A stretch of 64,000 nucleotides of DNA, from the NCBI GenBank assembly GCA_004154925.1, contig QJNS01000055.1, positions 186,001 through 250,000 of the forward strand, given 5' to 3'. The stretch comes from Monosporascus cannonballus (taxonomy: Eukaryota > Ascomycota > Sordariomycetes > Xylariales). Under the pieces are notes generated by a model. The model had not been told where the DNA came from and did not search any database. It was given only the letters and a program-made list of their open reading frames with translations. Positions 10,501 to 22,905 of this stretch are shown here, in pieces. The translations under genes and the position numbers were made by a program. How positions within the stretch are numbered: the stretch's first letter is position 1; every line of letters starts with the position of its first letter.

Positions 10501-13500
10501 CTAGGAGCCCACAAACCAAGAAGGCAATTACATCTTTTGAGGTAACGGAGACAATTTTATAACGGAGGCTTCCGTCTCAGCTCTTCCGGATTTCTCGATG
10601 GCGAGTGAGGGCGTGGACGACTCAGGTGGCACCGGATAATGAAGGCTAATCGGTTGGATGCCAGGGGCGGCTTCGATTCCACTTCGGCACACTACCTTCC
10701 TCTCATACCGAGCGAGACCTGCGCTGTCCCCGAAACTGCCAAGGTGCAAAGGGCATCTCGACAAGGGTTGGTCTGGGCAAGAAGCCACCGACCTGTGGTA
10801 CAACCAATTTCTTATCGCCAATATCAGTCATGCCTAATCCGTGGAAACCACCAAGTCGAGGGTTGAGGGTGAGTAGGATGCGGACAAGGTCTGCGTTGGC
10901 AAGGGTGGTGCTCGCACACATACACCCACACACAAGGTCATAATTTCGAGTGTGTGTGATCTCTTCAGGAGGGAGTTATGCATTCGCAGCATGGAAATGG
11001 CGAGGGGCAGAAGGGGGAAAGATTGGAATCATGCCTGGAATCTTCGATCGCCCCCTATCGGACCCGACGCTAATCAAGGAGACATCGTTGGTCTCGAACA
11101 ACATACCATCGACCTGGATGTACCGTTGCAGAGTTAGGGTCGACTTGGAGTGTTGCTCTGATGGTGCTGTGAGCAATAGACATGGGTGGTCTCAATATTT
11201 CGTTCTCTTGATCCGATCCACAATTCATCCCACGCCGAATGCGCTGAACGGGTCCACGCCATCATGGTGACAGCCTGCTGGGGCTGGGGCTTAGGCGCGG
11301 TGATGGTGCCAAAGTCTTTCTCTTGCCATTGAGAAGCAGCCCGTTGATAAGGCTGGCTCCAGACAAAAACTATGGTATCATGTTTATTGGAGTAAACCGT
11401 GACTCAGCGAGGTATCCTGTCTATCTGAAGGTTCGGACGGCAGGTATCAGGAGAGAACAACCGTATTTGATGGCACTCTGGCTACTCTCGCTCACCCGGG
11501 CAGCTGCGACGCAGCCATTCCCCTATTGAAGCCCCTTTCGCGCAATGAACGACCCCGTTTCCACTAAGCCCCCGTTTTAGTAATGTTGGCCTCGGTCCTT
11601 CTCTCAGAGAAACGGTAGCGGAATCGAAGTGGCCTGAAATGGTCGAGACGGTACGAACGTTGGCATGCGATCTCGATTATTCGCCCTACGCGCAACATCT
11701 TGATCCGTCATGTCCCAGCGCGTGATGATCGCACCCCATCCGCCATTCTAGCCACAGGAAGAATCCGATTGCGATAGGTGGACCGCGTTAATCAATGGTG
11801 TGAGAATAGGGGTTTACAGTCTTGAACATCTCAGGCGGAGCATCCTAAGAGGAGTCGGGTTTGGACAAGCGGCTATATGTCGCACAAGATGTCTTCGCAG
11901 AGCACATTGTCTACGTCCTTGCGCGCTCCTACGCCCTAGGCCGGCTTGCGGGCATCCAAGCCCCGTTGCGGACCGTCTACGACCACGCTGTCAGGATATA
12001 TTCATGTTGCGCTGGATCCCTGTCTCGAACTATCGGGCCCAATTGAATTGCGACGATGGTGAGCATGGTCAGAGAGGAATTGACATTTTACATTATACTA
12101 ATGCTCTCTCCTCAGTGCCATGCTTGTATCCCCTACCGCCGTCTTCCTACACGCTTCCTTTCCGTCGGTCTTTCAGCTGACGACACAAGGAAGCATCGAG
12201 CGAACGCAGACGCTGAGCGACAGAGAAGATTTCGCATCAACTGTACGAGCAGCGGGACGGTTCATTGCAACATATCAGACGCCCCCGAGACGTAATAACC
12301 AATACTCCCACGCCTACCTGCTGATGTGATTCCTATATCTACGAGACCTAACTCACTGACGGTGCTGGGGAGAAATGGGTTCTTGACGTGCTGAAGGATT
12401 CATCCGGGGCCGGTACTGGGCGATATAGCATATAGCGACGCTGTTGAATTCGCGCATCCATTCGATCAAGTTACCTACGTCTTATCGATCCATCGAACTT
12501 GCGAACAATCCGGAGTGCCCAATTCGATAATACAGGTGTAATGTCCTGGAAGGTTGCGCGAGGTCTAACAATATGGTCATTACGAAACGACACAGCCAAT
12601 CAGGGGGCAGAGAAGAACCGCGTTTGGGAGATTCCACAATCCGCAGCGGTTTTTTTCGGCGGATGATAGCCCTTCCGAGGGCCCTCAACGGGAACCGTCG
12701 GAGCACCCACTTATTTGGTGGAATTATCAGCACCGACGTGTCGACGGAAGGCCAGATTCCTTCCAGATGCGCAGGTTATCTATCAAAATAGGCAACGCTA
12801 CGGGGAATTTACTGACACGTGAAAGCTGATGATACGCATAATGTGGCAGAACAGGGTGGCGCTGTAACGTGGGATGTGTCTGAAGGGGACCATACCCTCT
12901 CGATCGCGAGGACGTATCTACCGAAAAGCAGTCGCCAGGCATTAGTACCACTGGGTAGTTTCCCAGGTCAACATTTACGCCGCCTTCAGAAGTAGGGCGA
13001 ATTATAGTGCGCGGAGGCATGCTGCTGTCATCGTCGTCATCTGCACGAGCACTGATCGGCAGGGCACGATGACAGGCGGGTGTCTGTGGGTCATTCCGGA
13101 GCACTCAGGTCAGGTCGCACAACGAACGGAGATTATCGGTATTAGCCAACTAGCGATACCTGCCGAGGTCGAGTTCGCAATCCCCGTGTCGGGTTCCATC
13201 CAGCACGCGCGTCATGAAAGCATCGGTGCCAGGACTACCGGGAGCTGGTGGTAGCCATCGAATGCAGGAGTAATCCGGCCTTGAGAGGACACAATAACAA
13301 GGGACCAACATGAGAAAGTAACGACCGCCGCGATTGGTTCTGGAGCCAGTATTGGAGATCTAGCGCTCCACCGAAAGGCGCCTTGCCCCAAATGAGGTAT
13401 CACGAGGGCGGGTTTCTCGAAAGAAGACGACGTTCTGGGAAAGAGACCAAGCCTCCCCGCCATCCCCCCTCCGTGCTCCAACCACCCATGGCAGCTGGAT

Positions 13501-15611
13501 AACGATGAGATCCCTCCACGTTGGCGGATGTCGCATCACACCACAAGGCAATATTTTAGCGTCTGGGTACGCTCGGCGTATGCGGTCGCATCGCTCATTG
13601 GGCCATGGTCTTGGAGGCGCCTCACTGTTCGCATGCCGTGGACCGGAAAGGGAAAGGGAAATGAGAGAACAGAGCGCCTCCACTAGATTTTGGCGGGGAG
13701 ATAAAGGCGAGCGGCGCGTGCACTCTCAAATGGAGTCCACAGCCTCATTGGAAATGTCCGGAAGTAGATCATCCATTGAAGTATATTGTGTGGTCGGGAC
13801 TATTTCCGTATTGGACCAAATGAAGCGGAGACTGGGGGCACAGCCAACTGCCGGGGGAACCAGAACTACTACGTAGGCACATAAAACGTGAAATGTAGGT
13901 ATGTACAATTACATGTTACTAGGTGGGTGGCTTATTGTGTAGGGCTTGGTGGCCATGACACTATAGCACGATACCTGCGGAAAGAACGGGAACATCTGTC
14001 TCTAAGCTTTAAGCTGCCCAAGTGGCCATGTGTTGTTCATTTGATTATTTCGGGGAGCTGCGTTCGATATATTCGCCTGGCCCTGCGATACCGGTAGTCA
14101 ATAACGCGGTCAGTTGCATGGTTGCACGAATAGTGCCTCCATCCCCGGCTGCCTGACCGCCAAGATTGGAACGCAGGGCGTGCCGCAAAACTGCAGCACA
14201 AGAGTATAGTATACGAAGTGTGCAGCAAGCATTACGCACGTAAATGTGTGTAATGTATTGGATAATATTAAGCGGTTAAATCCACGTGCTTGCGGACGGT
14301 CTCCACTTTGTGTGGCCGCTACGGGTATGTAATCAAAGCACAGTCCAGTTGTTTGTTCACTAGGGCCGCGGGATCCCGTCTACACAATCTGATGTTAGGG
14401 CTAGAGACATGCATGTCCAGACTTGTCTGCTACCTTCTGACGTACGTAACGTGAATTTCTACTCAGAATCACCCGAGTCGCATCTACAATATCAACAAGG
14501 ATAACACGACTGAAACATAGATATCGGCTCCTTATTGAATGTGGAATGGAACCCTTTAAGAGTCTCATCAACAGGGTTGCAACCGGATGTGCATAGATAC
14601 ATACATACGTGCATGCATTTGTTGTATACACTCATAGCATACATATCCGCAACACCTGCAGCTTCAGTATCAGCGCTTCTGCCACCGGCGCTGGACTTCT
14701 TCTGTTTCTTCTGTATAATCATACTAACATTCGGCCGTCGATTCGTCAGCTTCTTTTTCCGGACCGCGGTAAAACAGAACGTCATCTATTATACAATCCA
14801 TGCTGCGCCCATACACGTACGCGTTCTGCATCCCATCCTACCGGGGTACTTCGCACATAATTTCTACTTGTGAGAGAGCCAAGTGACTCCTGGAATGGCG
14901 TTGCACAAGGGATTTACTTTTGGAAACCTCCTACCCCACCACGAACCTAACCCTGTACACCTAGCTCCTATGCGGTCACCGCCTGGCTTCTTCAGCGCCC
15001 AGTCTCCCCATAACGACGTTCTCATCGAAGCCTAGGTAAAATAATGTGCTTTCTCTTTTCTATCATGTTTCCCCTATCACATGATGATTCGCAATAGAGA
15101 CCAAACTTGCCTTGTCGGCAAACCCCAATTACGTAAATTTGTAGGCGTTGGGAAACCCTGTTGCGTGGCTCAATCAGTAACGAACGGCCTGTTTAAAGGC
15201 TCTCCAACTCAGCGGACTTCCCCATATTTTAAGTACTTAGCACACACCACTTCAGTAGATCTACGCTACCCATATTGGCCTCGTCTCCCTTGTGCTATCA
15301 AGTGCGTGTCTGGACTGGCGACTCAACTCTATACTTACCACTGTGAAGTATCCTAACTCCATGGCTCGATATTACACCATAGGATCACTGTTACAATGTC
15401 CGTGTCTCGCCTAGATCCATAGGAAATCGATAGCCAGGATATCTTTTCACACGCCGTCACGCCGCCAGTAAGACCTGCATCCCGACCCATTTCAGTTAGC
15501 GGTCGAGATATCCGGTATTCCAATTCCCCAGTCAGAAAGCGCATTCGTAACTTGACGACTACCTCTGGGACTGAAAAGGAGTTATTACACGTTCCAGGCG
15601 AGCTCGTTATA
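7530..15611. other. 8-kb stretch of ordinary composition without a supportable gene
   Basis: The upstream region of the homoaconitase-like gene leads into about 8 kb that is not A/T-rich, yet all frames are short and no family motif persists across plausible splice sites. Intron-like signals occur (for example GTGAGC near 12059 with CTAAT and CTCCTCAG before 12117), and one short frame near 13069-13254 is faintly reminiscent of a phytanoyl-CoA dioxygenase end. I read it as decayed or noncoding DNA. No tRNA, rRNA or repeat array was seen. Confidence 0.45.
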
Positions 15612-17740
15612 ATGGCATCGCGGGCACCCAGCTGGCCCGGGATTCGTCCGGTGAAGACATGCACCGAGTGTAAACAAGCCAAGGCACGTCAGCAATCCCA
15701 TCTGATCTCTCATATGAGCAATAGCTGGAAAGTTTACGTCACTAATCGAATGAGCAGCTTCGATGCGACTCGAGGGCAAAATTTCCGGAACCATGCTCGA
15801 GATGTCAGGCGAGGCATCTTACTTGTACCGTGGACCCGGCGTTTCAGAGGACGCCGGCCAGAAAGTATGCATCTGTTCCCAGGTCCAATGCCATGGTCTT
15901 TCAGTGAATGAACCTTGATTATACCCGATACTGATATGATATACCCATGTTATGACAGGCGACTCGAGGCAATGTCCAAAGAGTTGCAAGAACTGCGCGG
16001 CCAACGGGACACAGAAACTTTGTTAAAGCATCGCGCGTCGACTGTCGACTCGACGTCCCAAGGATCATCCGGCACTTGCCGCCACTCTCCCAGGGAAATG
16101 ATTCTCGATGACTTCGAACTGGACGTGGATACCCTTGAGATCAGGGGAGTCATCGTAGAAACACAAGCAGCGGTCGAAATATTCAAAGTGTAAGTATCAC
16201 GACCTCTGTAGATGCCTTCTTGACTTTCGAGCTTCATGCCTAACATGTCGGGCCCGAAGATTTGCTACCTTTTTCCGGCCATATTTCCCCATCATAGGTT
16301 CCATATCTATGAATTCCATTTATTATTCATCGCCATTTCTATTTTGGACCATAGCCGCGGTCGTTTCAGCGCGCATTGATGAAGGTTCCAACGACGGCCT
16401 ATTCAACCGCATACGAGATCCTTACGACAAGTTAGTGAAAGCCGAAATCTTAAACGCCCCGTTGCCCCTGCAAAAGATCCAGGCGCTCTTGTACTTGTGC
16501 ATGTGGCCGTTGCCGGTCGAAACCCAGACACAAGACCCGAGCTGGCTCTATTGTGGCCTTGCTCTGAATTCCTCGCTGTACATGGGCTTGCACCGCCAAC
16601 GGCCGATGCCTTCACTTCGCAGTGTCGGCGTCGCGTCGGGTAGTGCCCAAGCGAGAGCAAATACATGGCTTGGCTGTTTTTATGTCAGCACGGCGTGCGT
16701 AGACTACGCTCCCCTGAGAGGTCCCTGTTGTTGACCATAGTCGCAGGCTCGGGATGCACTTGGGTCTTCCCTCACTGGTGAGCTCCGATACGGATCTCGC
16801 GACGATACGCTCGATTTTAAGCGACTATGCTCCCTCGAACGAATTCGCCGCGCAGGTAAGAGTACAACTGGCCGTAGCTAGCTTCGCCAATGTCTTGTCA
16901 AATAATTCGAATGACGAGATCGACTCTTCTCTTGTGCGCATGCTGGACTCGGAGCTTGACACGTTAAAAACGACATGCGCTGATGGCTGGACCGATATCG
17001 CCGAACTAAGCGTCTTGGTCGCGAAGTTGCATTTTTACGCCTTGGTTATAACGAGAGTGCGACCCGGTGCAACCTCGCGCGACATATTGCTAAAGCTCGG
17101 CCTCGGGGTCTCGCTTCGCATAGCACATCTTGCGAATGCGCGACTTCATGATAATCCGATAGAAACACACAACCTTACTCTACGACAGCGCCAGAGAACA
17201 CCGCCTAAAAACTACTTTCGGGGCTTGGCCTTCGCGACAGTCTTCCTGCTCAGGTACTTCAGCCTGAACAGTGCCGTACATACCGACGAACAGCAATTGG
17301 CGGCAAACCATGTCATGATGGCGCATCATATCTTTCAGGCCTGTGCAACCAGCCCGCAGGACGAGTTCGGGAGGGCGGCTGTCCTCTTCGAGACTCTTGG
17401 ACGCCAAGCGCCTGTCAGCGCGGATGCTACCAAGCTCAGGCTCACGGATCGAATGGGGGTTTCAATCCTGCTCGACGCTGTGAGCACCGCATCTGAGGTG
17501 CGGGGTCGGCCCGTGGAAATCGCGGAATACGAAACTCCAAGAGGTACCTCCATCAACCCCAAACAAGAGTCATACATGTTGAATGGTGAGTTGCCAGCCA
17601 GCGGCGCACCGGAGCCGTGGCTTGCGTCGCTCACCCTGTCGAACAACGACCTGTGGAACGACACTGTATGGGACATATTCAACTACCAAGCAGGATTTCC
17701 TCAGGCCTCACTGCATCCGCCCGTGATGCATCCGCAGTAG
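15612..17740 (+). CDS. Zn(II)2Cys6 transcription factor, Leu3/War1-like
   Basis: Five exons, 15612-15683, 15758-15864, 15959-16189, 16260-16694 and 16747-17740, join to 612 residues with phases closing. The cluster is split by intron 1: C17-x2-C20-x6-C27-x9-C37-x2-C40-x6-C47, with KTCTECKQAK in exon 1 and LRCDSRAKFPEPCSRC in exon 2. A predicted coiled coil (KRLEAMSKELQELR) follows. Exon 4 carries YYSSPFLFWTI and the exon 4/5 junction gives STALGMHLGLPSL; both are conserved in the middle domain of Leu3/War1-type regulators. Intron 1 (15684-15757) requires a GC donor. An in-frame ATG also exists at 15552. The protein is expected to bind DNA in the nucleus; the target is unknown. It lies tail to tail with the AtuA-like gene, 153 bp away, and may regulate it. 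Exons carry no stops or RIP damage. Confidence 0.88.
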
Positions 17741-17893
17741 ATGCGAGTCAATAAAGACCAATATAAATCGTTAAAACATTATACTAAACACTATGTCTGC
17801 ACACGACGATGCTGATCCGAAGATAATTAGAAGAAGAAAAGAAAACATGATCCTCGTTGCGCGCGCCTTCCGGGCGAACTGATCTCTCCTTCA

Positions 17894-20153
17894 TCAACAC
17901 TTGGCGCTCTTGACCAAGCTAGCGACCAGGTCGTCGGGCAGCTTCATGCCCAGGAACCCGATGTACTTCTGCGACGCGTGGACATCGCTCTCCATGAAGC
18001 TGCCGCTCGGCATGGGGCGGCCCCCGCGCCCCAGCCGCGGCGTTGTGACCTTGTACGCGCGCGCCGGGTCAAAGAAGCCGCTCCACACGATGTCCTCCTC
18101 GCGGCAGCCCACGGCCGCCGCCACCGTCTTCGGGTTCAGCATCCCCGACCGCCGCACCAGGTGGTACACCGCCTCCGACCCGAACATCGCGTCGTACGTC
18201 ACCTCGAAGGGCCCCGAGTTCTTCGACCGCACGCGCGCTATGTCGCCCAGCACCGATGGTACCTGGTCGCCCAGTGTCGATCCCGGCGCTGGGCCGCGCG
18301 CGGACCGGATCGCTTCTTCTTCTTTCTTTAACTTTTCGCGTTCCTTCTTGGCTGCCGCGGCTTTCTCTGCGTTTAAGGACGAGGTCTCGCCGTTACCATG
18401 CGTCGCGAGCTCAGGCTGGGCGCCCTTGCCGATGACGGTCACAGTGCGCGATAGCCGCAGCTTAGGGGCTGCCTCAACTTCTCCGTTTGTCCCGTTTGTG
18501 GCGTGCGCGCCATTGGTGGGGTTCATGCCGTTCATCTGAGGCTGAAACCGCTCCTCGCCGGGCTCGAGGTCCATTAGGTGGTACAGCGAGAACTCGGCGC
18601 AGGGCCCGCACTCGATCTCCATCTTGCCGCCGAGGCCGAAGGCGAAGTTACCCGAGGTTGCGCGCTGGCCGGGGTAATTGCCGTGCTGCACGAGATTTCG
18701 TTAGCCCCTTGTACACTGGATAGGGGTGGGTTTTGCCTACAATACACCCTATTCTGGCGATGTTGGCGACGCTCGTAGCTAGCTCCTGCGTAGAGGCAAG
18801 AGCCTCGCCCACGAGGAAGACCTCGTTCGTTCCCCTTCCGTACACGTGGAAGCCTAGGTCCCATCCCCCTTCGGCATTTCTGTGTTGCAGCTTGGCGTAG
18901 GCTTTTACGCGTTCGAGCAGGACATCAAGTTGATCAATGAGAATGGCTAAAATAGGCGTTAGTCAACCGGACTAGTATTCATCCCCGACACCGGAATACT
19001 TACGGTCGTGGAAACTGCCCATGAACATCGACCGATAGCCGGTCACCCTCGCGCCCTCGAGCTTGAACTGGTAGGGCTCCCCGTTCGCCGCCGAGAAGTG
19101 GAACAGGCTGCCCCGAACACGGACGGTGCGCCCGTCCTCGAGCTGCTCGAACGTCGAGCCCCGCAGGTCCAGCGCCCCGCCGGGCCCGTGCAGCACGTCA
19201 GGGCGCGACTTCTCGTACAGGGTGTGGGCGCCGACGGTGACAGGGGTGCAGCGTGCCGCGGGGTCGACGGGCGTCACGTCGAAGACGCCACCGCGGTAGA
19301 CTGTGGCGTGGGCGCCGTGCGACTTGGGCTCGGCGCAGACGCCGCCGCACTCGAGGATCTTGCCGACGTGCGTGAAGGCGCCGAAGTTGTGCCGCGCTGT
19401 CTCCGAGTCGGGCGGGTCGTCCTCCGCGCCCGCCCGCCACGCCGCGTACCCCACGTGCGGCGCCGGGTCGTACGCCCGCCCGGCCACGATGATATCGAAG
19501 TCCGGGTGTTCGCGCATCACATCGATGAACGGCTCAGGGCCCAGTTGCGCCACGATACGCGGCGTGTCTTCGACCGCCTCTTCCGTCAACTCCGGCACCG
19601 CGCTTCCGCAGCCGCAGATCTTGCCTCTCCGAAGGCGGTCGATCACGAATTTCTTCTCGACCCCGGCGAATATCGCTACTGTCTTGAATCGGTATGCCCT
19701 GTGATCGGGGCGGTAACCGTCAGTCTTCTTTCCGTAGTAAATAAATCAGGTAGAAGGGGGGCCAACTCACGCGTTCGCCGCCTTGGCGCAGATCTCCTCA
19801 ATGATCTCGAGCATCAGCTGCACATGCTCGTCGGACCCGTCGCCGCCGGCGGAGCTGAAGATGAGCGGGACCTTGAACTTGTGCACGAGTGCGAGCAGCG
19901 CCGTGAGGTCCCGGAGGTATGCCTTGCGCGGCGCCGTCGTTGAGCCCAGCGCCAGCTTCGAGGGCCCGCTGTCGGTCGACCCGGCATCGATGATGAGCGC
20001 CGTCGGCACGCCCGTGGGCACCAGCCGCTCCAGCACCCGCTCCGTCTCCTCCTCCTTGACGCCGTACCCCAACATCCCCGTCGGCGTCACGATGTGACAT
20101 ATCGGTGCGAGAGCCGACGACGCATCGTCGCTCCTGCTGACAGTGCCAGGCAT
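17894..20153 (-). CDS. AtuA (DUF1446) - DUF4387 fusion protein
   Basis: Exons 20153-19771, 19698-19004, 18946-18741 and 18685-17894 give 691 residues with consistent phases; introns have GTGAGT, GTAAGT and GTAGGC donors. Residues 1 to about 470 match the acyclic-terpene-utilisation AtuA/DUF1446 family: IDAGSTDSGPSKLALG near the N-terminus, IVAGRAYDPAPHVG, KILECGGVCAEPKSHGAHA, and HGNYPGQRATSGNFAFGLGG. A low-complexity linker (about 481-571, Asn/Gly then Lys/Glu-rich) leads to a DUF4387 domain (about 574-691) with LGDIARVRSKNSGPFEVTYD and WSGFFDPARAYK. In bacteria these are often separate neighbouring genes tied to organic-acid or terpenoid catabolism; the reaction is not established. No targeting signal is evident. 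The nearby regulator may control it. Confidence 0.87.
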
Positions 20154-22862
20154 GTTTGGTTTTGGTCTGGCTTTGTGTTGCGCCTAGGTTTGGTTTTCCA
20201 CGGTACCCGTCTTCTAACCGGTCTGTGGAAAGTAAAAAGGGGGCGGTGGGTATATCAGGGCATTAAGATAAAGATGTAGCCGCAAGTCTGCAAATTCGAG
20301 ATAAGCTACGTTGTTATGGTTGCTCTCACTTGGGAATAGAAGCGCTAATCTCGTAATTGATGTATAATGATTAAGATATGGAATGGTCAACCTTCGTAAT
20401 TACTCAAGTATATACATTTTATATAAGATCTCGAGCACTCGGCAGACCACACCGTTGCGGTCGTTGTGTTTGAAATGCAGACCCGGAGATTTTGGTAGCG
20501 AACACAAAAGTCCGGCCGATGTCTCTGATTAGAGATCGGTGAGTACAGTAGGCACCAATGACTTTCGCCTTCCGGCGGACGGGCCCCACAGAAAACGCGA
20601 TTTTCGCGCACCGGAAGCGGGCGGTGCATATTTCCCCCTTCCGTTTACCCTGGTTCTCCGTTGTTCACGGGGGGTGACTTTAGGAGGGGGCTAACTAATC
20701 TAGGGGGGGGGTGCGGGCCGGATTCGGTCCCCTTTGCCCACAATTGCCTCCCTGGCGGTAGAGGAGACCCTGGACGCATGCGGATTGGATTAATGTAGGA
20801 GCTACCTGGATTTCGGTATGTAGGTGTGTGGGAGTGAGAGTACCTACTAGGTACGTAGGAATCACGTCGGCATCGGCATCGACCGTCGACCTGCGCGGTG
20901 ACAACGCAGGCCCAGGTGCCGGCGCGATGTCCCCTTATGACGTCGAGGGGCCATGGGGTTGATCTGCACCCCCTGCCTCAGGGTAGTAATTAGGGTGCCT
21001 TTTGTGCCATTATGCATGCGACAACATATTGGCAATGTCGCAGCGGCGCCGATCAACCAGATTTCCCTACATGTACAATGTCGGTGGGGTCCCAACGCCG
21101 AAAAACGCCTGCCCCGGCCGAAAGTCCGGTCGCCTCCACATACTCGATGCTATCATATTCGTGCCCCGTGACACCCGTGGTGCGGGCGCGCGAAGCGAAA
21201 TGCAATTTTGGAGTTTATTTCCCAGAATCTATCTCTCATGTGGACATTCCGGCAATTCTGCGGGTACCCACGGAGGAGCGGGGGAAAAGCGATGCCTGTA
21301 GGAGGGACTCTTGTGAGGGGGTGGGAGGAGGGGTGTTCGAGCGACTTGCAGCAGGATGGTGGATCGCTTAATGATGCCTCGAACTCTAAGCCAGGCGTCC
21401 ATTGCGAAGTCCTCAGGTGACTGAATCTCAAATATTGCCCAATTGCACAGCAAAACAAATTGCACTGTATTGTAGCTCAGTGAGGTGGCTTGAGGCTTAC
21501 GCAGAACTTGAGTGTGTAGGAGACGTATAGAAAAACGCCGAGAGGGCTTTGGTTAGAATTGGCAGGCGCGAGTCCAGCAACGTCTTCAAATTAGGATTTA
21601 GTGGCTGAATGGCGGGTTGAAAACTAAGCCGATTCCAGCTACGCGGCCCGAAGTGTCAAATCTTATAGGGTGGGCCCAACAATCTGGTCCATATTAGGTA
21701 AGCTGTTAGCGCCTACAAGATGCGGGGAACCCTGAAGGGTTAACCAAGTCTTGCCGGTAAAGCATCCTCTTCCCCAGATTCGGCCACCGGTTGGAGATGC
21801 TTGGAACTCGTAGGACACCAACTTCGTATGGACAATGGGAGGCGCGATTGAGAGTCCCGGCCTTATTCGATGAAATGGGCACGCCTATGCACTCCGAGGC
21901 CGTGTTATATGCGGATGACACATCTATTTGCGAATGCAACCCTGTGGCAGATGCAGTTCGGAACCAGAGATTCTGGACTACGGAGCAAGGGAGCGTCCAC
22001 TAGTTGCGAAGCGTCTCTGTATAGAGCCTCATGTACTCTTCGGCTAGCATAAACCCCATGTGATATCAAAACTCCATGTGATGGTTAACCGAGCTACGCC
22101 AGCGCCTACTTACGCAGGTTGAACACAAACAGGAAAGAGCGCCGGGGATTGGGATTGGCCGTCCTCCAATTCAGGGTTTCTCCAACAGTTCACGATCGTC
22201 TGGGGATTGAACCAGTTGGGTAGGCCTCAATCGCGTACGGTTGTACTTCAGCTCACGGCCCCGAAACGGTTCAGAAGCTCCATTGAGGCAGCTCTGTCAT
22301 CAAGCGATGCGATACGCACTCGCTTCCCGCCATCCCCGCATAGAAGTGGAATTGTTGTTTCCTTGTCTATCTTAGCGATAAATGGCTTGCAGGCGGCCCA
22401 TCTAGGCTGTATGGTTCGATGACCGGAGGGCGGAAGAAGAATGTCAGGGAGCGAAACTAGGGCTTCCGAACAATGATGGTAAAACGTCCAGAGCGACCGG
22501 CTTCTTGCTCGCTAAGCACAACCATAAACGCCAGCAAATCGGCATTACCTTCAGATTGCTTCTTCTCTTCTTTACGGGCGGACATAGCTGACCCGTGGCC
22601 ACGGAATTGGTACCGCCGCCATGGGGCCAGGTCTCGGATGCATGGTAACAGGGTTTCACGGACATGATCCGGTTTAGAGTTCGAGGCTCAGTGCTCTAGG
22701 CTGAAGGGCCACGCTCCATCAGCGCCCTTAACCAATTCATTGCCAACCCTCTTATTCTTCTAGCCTATTAGGTGCTTATATACGCTATATTTCCAACACA
22801 TCCAACTTAGACCGGACGTCAGCATCATGCGGGATAAGGCAACACCCCCACTAGCGCCGCAT
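20154..22862. other. Intergenic stretch up to the A/T-rich block
   Basis: This is the upstream region of the AtuA-like gene, then about 2.5 kb of ordinary composition with only short frames and no recognisable motif. A tRNA-like box A sequence near 21472 has no matching box B. The composition changes abruptly at about 22890. Confidence 0.45.
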
Positions 22863-22905
22863 TCCCCCAGCGCGCCGCCATTTCTCATACAAAATCAACG
22901 AAATC
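22863..22905 (+). repeat. Left terminal inverted repeat of the A/T-rich block
   Basis: This is the junction between ordinary and A/T-rich DNA. It pairs in inverted orientation with 37848-37889. A partial second version of the same motif (CCCCCACTAGCGCCGCATT) lies just outside at about 22848-22866, suggesting a short subterminal duplication. Confidence 0.55.

Noticed and set aside
11800..12330. Apparent exon-intron-exon with GTGAGC, CTAAT branch and CTCAG acceptor
   Set aside because: Splice-like signals are good but the joined frames give no recognisable protein and are interrupted nearby.
13069..13254. Possible phytanoyl-CoA dioxygenase end (GGCLWVIPEHSG...VEFAIPVSG)
   Set aside because: Only one short phrase resembles the family; the iron-binding HxD region could not be found upstream in any frame, so chance is likely.
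19008..19943. Long plus-strand frame of 311 codons opposite the AtuA-like gene
   Set aside because: It crosses a confirmed intron of the opposite gene, is Arg/Val-rich shadow coding, and starts without family motifs.
21465..21540. tRNA-like box A (TAGCTCAGTGAGG)
   Set aside because: No box B at a suitable distance and no cloverleaf could be drawn.
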